This document shows positions 58,437-64,000 of a stretch of 64,000 nt of DNA, piece by piece. Each line of letters begins with the position of its first letter. Within the stretch, counting starts at the first letter, position 1. Below the pieces are notes generated by a model. The model was not told the DNA's origin and ran no database searches. It saw only the letters and a list, made by a program, of their open reading frames with translations. The DNA comes from Planococcus citri (lineage: Eukaryota > Arthropoda > Insecta > Hemiptera > Pseudococcidae), in the NCBI RefSeq assembly GCF_950023065.1, contig NC_088678.1, positions 35,516,580-35,580,579 on the forward strand. The letters are read 5' to 3'. Both the position numbers and the translations under genes were made by a program.

Positions 58437-58709
58437 TGTTAGCCGCCAGGCTGCGCTCCTCAACACAGAGATACTCCGCCCGTGTAACGCGGCCCTGCCG
58501 CGCTACGAGCTACGTACGCTCGTGTAACTATTCGCACTTGCTGTTTTGTTATACTACGTGTTAGATGTGTTCTCCGTATTATTCCGAGTATTGTTTTGTT
58601 TGATGAAGTTATTATTGTTTGAATAATATATTAATTGATTAATTAATATTCTCCGTGTCGACTCGTTATTTCCGTAATTATCGATTACTCCAAGTTCTCG
58701 CCGATATCA
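58437..58709 (+). repeat. candidate 5' long terminal repeat, 273 bp
   Basis: Starts TGTTAGCC and ends GATATCA (TG...CA), immediately followed by a primer-site-like sequence, with a G+C step at the left edge. Length fits copia-type LTRs (about 276 bp in Drosophila copia). The 3' LTR lies outside the window, so this cannot be confirmed here. Confidence 0.4.
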
Positions 58710-58722
58710 TGGTATGCAGAGC
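58710..58722 (+). promoter_or_regulatory. candidate primer-binding site (initiator tRNA-Met-like)
   Basis: TGGTATGCAGAGC matches the complement of the insect initiator tRNA-Met 3' end (TGGTAGCAGAGC) with one inserted base. Copia-type elements are known to prime from this tRNA. Confidence 0.35.
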
Positions 58723-59752
58723 TGATGGTGACGAGAGCGGCCAGCACATGTTCGCCATGTTGCTGGATGCCTCGAAATCTCAGTATTTATTTCTATTTAT
58801 TAGTAATTATGCTTATTATGCTTTTAAAAGTGGCTTAATTATGCGTTCTGAGTATCAAAGTACTCGAAATGGCGATTTTCACACACACAGAGATTTTGGC
58901 TACAGAGATGGAAAGATGACGCAACACGTGTGAAACCGGCGTCAGAGTATTAAAAAGAGTTCCAGTGGTGAATTTTTCCGAGAATTTTAATAAGATGAGA
59001 CGTTTATAATACGTATAAAAGAGTTCCGGAGATGTGAATTATGATTTATGAAAATATTACGTAGAAATGAGATCTGTGAGTCCAAGATCCACACACGTGT
59101 TCGCGGGTAGTTATACGCCGTTATTAGAGATGAAATTCGAGCCAAATTAGTTCAGAGATTCAAAACAAAGTTTAAATTGTGTGTGTTGAAATAGCCATAG
59201 CGTGTACAGAGATGCTGTGTAGTTTTCGGCTGCCTAACAGAGAAATTTTTGCCATTTTTCGTTACGATGTGCACACCTCTAGTATGATAGAAAACGACGA
59301 TTCTCTACGTATTTGGACCAATTTGAGTAACGGGCAGCATCACAGAGAAGTGTAGTTTATGTTTGTGCTTGTGTACGTACGTTTACGTTAATTCGGTGAT
59401 CGTAACGGTTAGAGCGCCCTAAGGTCATGCCCGATTTTTCTTTGGTCAGAGAAAACTTAGAGAATTTTTCGAAATTTTGGAAATTTTTGAAAATCTTGGG
59501 CTTCAGAATCGTTGTTGTTGTTAGCTAGTAAGTTCAGGCTGAACGCTAACCTATCATACAGAGAAATCAGGCGACACAGAGAAGTGAAATTCAGACGAGA
59601 AGTGTGATCCGACTGGACCGAACGACTCTGTGTTGAATTGGAATTAATTAGGAGTGTGACTAATTAATTCAAAATTTGCTTCGCTGATGCTGTTTTTGCG
59701 TGCTATTTTTCTTACGTCACGAAGTACCTGAGCCCTTCCTAGTATCGCTAAT
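58723..59752 (+). other. retroelement leader, ACAGAGA-rich, no ORF
   Basis: About 1 kb without a supported gene. The heptamer ACAGAGA or its core CAGAGA recurs about ten times (e.g. 58889, 58903, 59206, 59240, 59339, 59568, 59580). It ends in a possible splice acceptor (TTCGTGCAG, 59773). Confidence 0.45.
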
Positions 59753-62228
59753 TTGAGTCAATTGTTCGTGCAGGCTGATAGACATCGTAGAGATGATGAT
59801 GACCGTAAGAGCAGACGAGATGAAGACAGGTATCACCGGTCTAAAGCCCAGAAACGGTCCAGGTCAGACTCCCGAAGCCGCCACCGACGTCATCGTTCCA
59901 GTGAGGAACGCGAGATAGATATAGAAGCTGAAACGCGACGAATGAACGAGATTCAAGCCAACATTGAACGTCAACGCCAGAGAGACAGAGTAAGCACACG
60001 AACCAAGTTCAGAGTAATTTTTGCATATTTAATTAGAGTAATTAGTATTGATATAAACAATGGGTAACTAGGAAAGGGAAGAAAGTAACCGAAGAAAAGC
60101 CCATAAGTCTGAGTCGTCGAGATCAAATCGAGATGTAAGTACACAGAGTAATGTAGATTCGAGTAGACAGACGACTAAGTACAATGAAGGTGATATTGTC
60201 ACTCAGTACAAAATTATTAGAAACAATAGCAATCAGGCTCCGAAGACAACCAACACTGAGACACGCACAGAGAACGTAGTGAGTAATGAGAATACGACGA
60301 GAGAGGTAGAAAGGAAAAAGAAGAAGAAAAAGAAAAAGTCTAAGTCACCGGAGAAACAGAGTCCGTTATCATTTAATCGAGATGTTGTGCCAGTAGCAAT
60401 TCCGCTACCACCTAAGAATGATTGTCGTACGGTTGTAACGTTATCACAGCCTTCAACGTCAGCTCAGAGTTCCGTACAGCATCCGAGCACGAATCAGGAC
60501 CAGTTTACGAGTTCGCACGTACAGAGTGAAGGTGAAATTCAATTGTCATTTTTGAATTGGGAACCAGGTGCGAAGCGGAGAGCAGCGATGGACCAAGCGA
60601 TGAGTAAATTGCTTGCACTGAGAGCCGAAGATGAGATGGTTGAGAAAGCATTGAAGAAGAAACGAAAGCGCTCAAAGAAAGAGACAGAGACTGAGAAACC
60701 GATATTAGTGAGAAGAATGCCGGATGCTGTGCCAGCTACCGAGAACACCGTTCAAACTGAGACAGTACCGCGACCCGCGCCTGAACAGCAACGTCAAGTT
60801 GAACGACCCCGCGCCCCGACGCCAAAACCAACGATGTCCGACGCTTCGGAAAATGAACGTAGTTCTTCGGACTCCGAATCGGACTCGGAAGAGTCGGATG
60901 ATGATTCGTCTGATTCCAGCTCCGAAGAGGAAGAAGAGGAGAACGGAGATGATTCTGGAACTGGAGGAGGTGCTACGTCGAACAGTACCCAAAATCCTCC
61001 GCCTCCTCCTCCACCATCTAGAAATAGTACGAGTACACAGAGTGAGCCAGCGACTGAGACGAAACCGAAGAAATCGTCTAAGAAGTCGAAAGAGAAGAAA
61101 ACGCATTCCAGTAGGAAAAACCGTCTGACAGAGAATATGATGCGAAGCAATCATGAAACACGTAAGGTACTGACGAAGGAGGTGAGAATCGAGACGTGGC
61201 ATCAGATGCTACAGTTGGATGCTGAGATCTACAATATTAACCTCACGAAGCGGACCAAGAGGAAAGCTGAGGAGAAGCAGCTTCGTAATCTCGTTCTACA
61301 CAGACTAGACGAATATTATTTTGCGAGAGTAGGGCATATTACGCCTGTACAGAAGATGATCGACGCCATTTTCGACTTACGGAGAGTAGAGAGGAACGTG
61401 AGTAGGGGTACGATCAAGTCCGAGTTCAACAAGTTAATGCTAGGTAGAGGGGAAACTCTCGACGCTTTCTTTGGGCGTATGGACGAACTCACCTACGACT
61501 TTAAGATGCAAACGAAAGGGGAAGAGATTCCCGAGCCAGAGATCTTTGATAGGATAGTAGAGGCGACAGAGTCTATCTATACAGAGCTTAGGGTTATTCT
61601 TAAGTCTAAGGGCGAATATCCTCATACGAGTCTCGCTGACCTTAAGTTGTTGTTGTTACAGCTGGAGTCTGAACGGAGAGGTGGGCCGCAGCAGGCCAAC
61701 TACTTTAGTCACCGACCAGTTATCCGACGGAGTGACGGAAAGCCCCAACCGAGACCGCCCTACAACGCCGAAACCCTACCGAGACCGCCCGATCACAATT
61801 GTTACAATTGCTCCAACCCAGATCACTACGATTTTGAATGCCCGAAGTGGGAAGATGGGCCGAGGTGCTTCAGATGTTCGGAGTGGGGTCACTTTGGAAC
61901 GACGTGCAATAATCCCCGCGTATTCTACAAACACGGTAAATCCAAACACAGAAATAATAATCGTAAACCGAGGTTCAATTTCCATAAAAATCGAAATTCT
62001 TATCGCAGCCGTTCCAACTGGGGGAATAATTCGCGCCGCCCCAGGGGCCAGAATTACACTCCCAAGAGGAACCGGCAACCGTACCGAGGGAAACCTCGTT
62101 ATCAGAGTAATTGGAAGAACAATAAGAAGCCGTATACGCCTCGTTCGAATCGCGATCGTCAAAAGACTCCGCCCAAGAAGAAAATCGTTACTAACAAACC
62201 CCCACCCAAACCAGAGCCGAAGAAGTAG
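59753..62228 (+). CDS. retroelement Gag with two CCHC zinc knuckles, spliced
   Basis: Two open blocks, about 59753-59989 and 60072-62228, joined by an 82-bp GTAAGC...CTAG intron in phase 0, giving about 797 residues. The exact 5' start is unsure: no ATG near the beginning, so translation begins in an upstream exon or at an internal ATG. In order: Arg/Ser/Asp-rich region resembling SR splicing factors; poly-Lys; disordered Pro-rich and Ser/Glu-rich stretches; a helical capsid-like domain from about 61140 (VRIETWHQMLQLDAEI, LDAFFGRMDELTYDFKMQ, TSLADLKLLLLQLESE); two knuckles CYNCSNPDHYDFEC and CFRCSEWGHFGTTC (61798-61911); and a basic Arg/Asn-rich tail. The frame is uninterrupted, so this copy may be young. 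The capsid pattern suggests copia-like Gag. Confidence 0.75.
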
Positions 62229-62276
62229 TTTCTGTGTAATGTTGAGACACTAACCAGAGTTGTATTTATTTTACAG

Positions 62277-63306
62277 AATTCGCAAAGTACCGAGATAGTT
62301 CCCGAGACAACCGGATCAGAGATACAGTTAACGGAGCAGCCCAATTAATTAGCGGTGAACGGCAACCGGAGGATTTTATGGGTATACCGAGATTCGACCG
62401 AGACGCGAGAAACGATATCGAAGAAAATCGTCGAAGACATCAATCGTCGAGCCGTTACCGGTCACCGAACCGCGACGAACAACATCGCAGCCGCTCATCC
62501 CCGCCGAGGGAAACCGATAAGAGTAGCCGGAGCGCAACAGACAGAGATGCAACCCAAACCGAGAATCGCCGACAGAGCTCATCAACGCATTCGTCAGCCA
62601 GCGGTCCATCACCGCCGCCCGGACGCGGTCGCTCTATGGCGAGACCGGAGGGAGCGCGACGTCTACGTAATTTTCCTGCGATGCTTGTAGATCCGCACAT
62701 CGAAGAGGAATCGCCGTATACGTCTTTCCTACTGATGGAGCTACCGGACATCGACGTTAATTCACTCAACGGAACCCAGGCTGGATTGATTTACAACCAC
62801 ATCGCCAAGTGGGAACAGATGTTAGCCTGGTTCCGAACGTGAGTGGAACTGAGAATCCACGCGATCAACGTCGAAGCGAGAAAACCAACAGAGATCGAGC
62901 CTGTATTCGATATAGGTGGGGTCGAGTATTCGTCGTTCTTGGACACCGTCGGACCCGCCATCATTGGCCAACCAATGGTACAACCGCCGCCTGGTTTTCC
63001 GCCGATACCACCAGTCCCAAAGCCGCTTTACCTGGAACATACGAAAGAACAGACGATGCTGCCGTTTTCCAACACACTGCAGCCAGGAACCAGCGCTTCG
63101 ACGTCGAAAACAGAGACACAGATCGAAATGAACCCAATCGGGTGTATTAAGGCGCCGGAGAATAAAACAGAGAAAGGATCGAGCCCGAATAAACCAAAAA
63201 CGAAAGCCGCGAAAAAAGAAGGCACTTCAACGGACGAAATTTTCAAAAAGTTTCGTGAACAGAATCCGAATGCCGGGAAGTCACCTTTGAACCTTGGCAA
63301 AGTGTA
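62277..63306 (+). CDS. retroelement downstream frame, interrupted by TGA
   Basis: Follows an acceptor (TTATTTTACAG, 62276). Open in one frame with Arg/Ser-rich then structured sequence (SPYTSFLLMELPDIDV, IYNHIAKWEQMLAWFRT) up to a TGA at 62840-62842, then open again in the same frame (VELRIHAINVEARKPTE, PAIIGQPMVQPPPGFPPIPP). One codon change (TGG to TGA) would explain it; readthrough is the alternative. No protease, reverse transcriptase or integrase motif is seen. Function unknown. Confidence 0.5.
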
Positions 63307-63586
63307 TAATCCACGCAGGGACGCGAGGACACCGAAAAAGACGGATACAAACAGAGAAGGCCCGGAACATCGAAAACCGAAGAACCGATCAAACTCGATC
63401 GTACAATTGCGGCACCGAAACCTCCAACCCCGCCACCGATGCCAGATAATCCACGCAGGGACGCGAGGACACCGAAAAAGACGGATACAAACAGAGAAGG
63501 CCCGGAACATCGAAAACCGAAGAACCGATCAAACTCGATCGTACAATTGCGGCACCGAAACCTCCAACCCCGCCACCGATGCCAGA
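63307..63586. repeat. 140-bp tandem duplication, two copies, identical by eye
   Basis: 63307-63446 and 63447-63586 both begin TAATCCACGCAGGGACGCGA and end CCGCCACCGATGCCAGA; I see no differences. 140 is not a multiple of three, so the duplication shifts the reading frame. Confidence 0.9.
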
Positions 63587-64000
63587 GAAACCGCTGTGGG
63601 AAGTTAAGTCGACGAAAACGGTTGCCGAAGCCGAAATGGATACGACGGCCCAATCTGAGGCAAAAACCGACGACGAATGGAACAAGCTAGGCCCGAGTTC
63701 AGCACAGGGCAATGCAACAGAGAAGCCGCATTTAAACTCGTTAGGCCAAGATATGAATGCGCCGCGGCCACGCACGCCCGAAATAATCCGGCAAAACCTA
63801 ATGATTCGGCCGGACATTCCAACCGAAGAAGTATGGGAAACCGACGACGGAGAAGTGATCGATCGACGGAGAGCGAATTATCGTTCCGTTAATTTTATGT
63901 ACGTGAAACAGATCATGGAATTGAACTTCACGAAGGTCAACGAGAGGCTCACCGAGATCGAAACGCGCCTTCACCGAGAGCAGGTTCCTGATGAAGCAGA
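63450..64000 (+). CDS. retroelement downstream frame continued, partial at window end
   Basis: Open from 63450 to the last base. Protein-like from about TSKTEEPIKLDRTIAAPKPP onward, with Pro-rich then acidic and coiled segments (DGEVIDRRRANYRSVNFMYV, ELNFTKVNERLTEIETRLHR). It is out of frame with 62277-63306, and removing one duplicate copy does not by itself restore a single frame. Probably the same protein as the preceding block after a frameshift, an intron or decay. No domain recognised. Confidence 0.45.

Larger units (their letters stand above)
58437..64000 (+). mobile_element. LTR retrotransposon, 5' part (runs off window)
   Basis: The candidate LTR, primer site, long leader, spliced gag with two CCHC knuckles and further plus-strand open frames indicate an LTR retroelement. 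Base and codon usage (G+C-richer, CGA/GAG-rich) differ sharply from flanking host DNA. Gag resembles the copia (UBN2-type) capsid more than gypsy or BEL, but this is by eye. Reverse transcriptase and integrase would lie beyond 64000. Confidence 0.65.

Noticed and set aside
60705..61202. 165-codon minus-strand frame
   Set aside because: Arg/Phe/Leu-rich shadow of the gag coding strand.

Overview
The window looks like nuclear DNA of a sap-feeding hemipteran insect (Sternorrhyncha: mealybug/scale or aphid). This is an inference from three things: AT-rich gene-poor DNA full of short TAGGTACCTAC-type motifs, animal-style split genes with small GT-AG introns, and arthropod gene families. No bacterial operon, rRNA, tRNA or CRISPR array was recognised.

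Layout. 1-14 kb is intergenic and packed with non-coding inverted-repeat (foldback/MITE-like) elements: nested palindromes at 1.93-2.77 kb, a 3.76 kb element with 46-bp terminal inverted repeats (4120-7880), and a 1.6 kb foldback (12311-13912). At 14.5-16.5 kb is an intact single-exon kekkon-like LRR/Ig receptor. 16.5-24.6 kb is intergenic with another foldback (18.3-20.1 kb).

The main discovery is a complete 15,043-bp Maverick/Polinton-type DNA transposon at 24587-39629. It has 236-bp terminal inverted repeats that differ at only three positions, AG...CT termini, and a perfect 6-bp target-site duplication CTCGAT. Its right two-thirds carries minus-strand genes: a protein-primed family B DNA polymerase with an overlooked spliced-on zinc finger, a spliced Gly/Ala-repeat protein, and four unrecognised proteins. 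I could not find integrase, packaging ATPase, protease or capsid genes. Its left third holds decayed exon-like fragments with duplications in both orientations, including a frameshifted glutathione S-transferase omega exon, so this looks like a non-autonomous or reduced Polinton that has captured host sequence.

From 42 to 57 kb four spliced host genes follow: protein-L-isoaspartate methyltransferase (6 exons), a 957-residue single-pass membrane protein of unknown function (minus strand), a Tret1-like MFS sugar transporter (2 exons), and a small secreted Cys-rich protein (2 exons). From about 58.4 kb to the window end is the 5' part of an LTR retroelement: a candidate 5' LTR and initiator-tRNA-Met-like primer site, a long leader, a spliced gag with two CCHC knuckles, and a broken downstream reading frame containing a 140-bp tandem duplication.

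The host genes show no evident shared pathway. The structural theme is repeated invasion by TIR, foldback and LTR elements between otherwise intact housekeeping genes.
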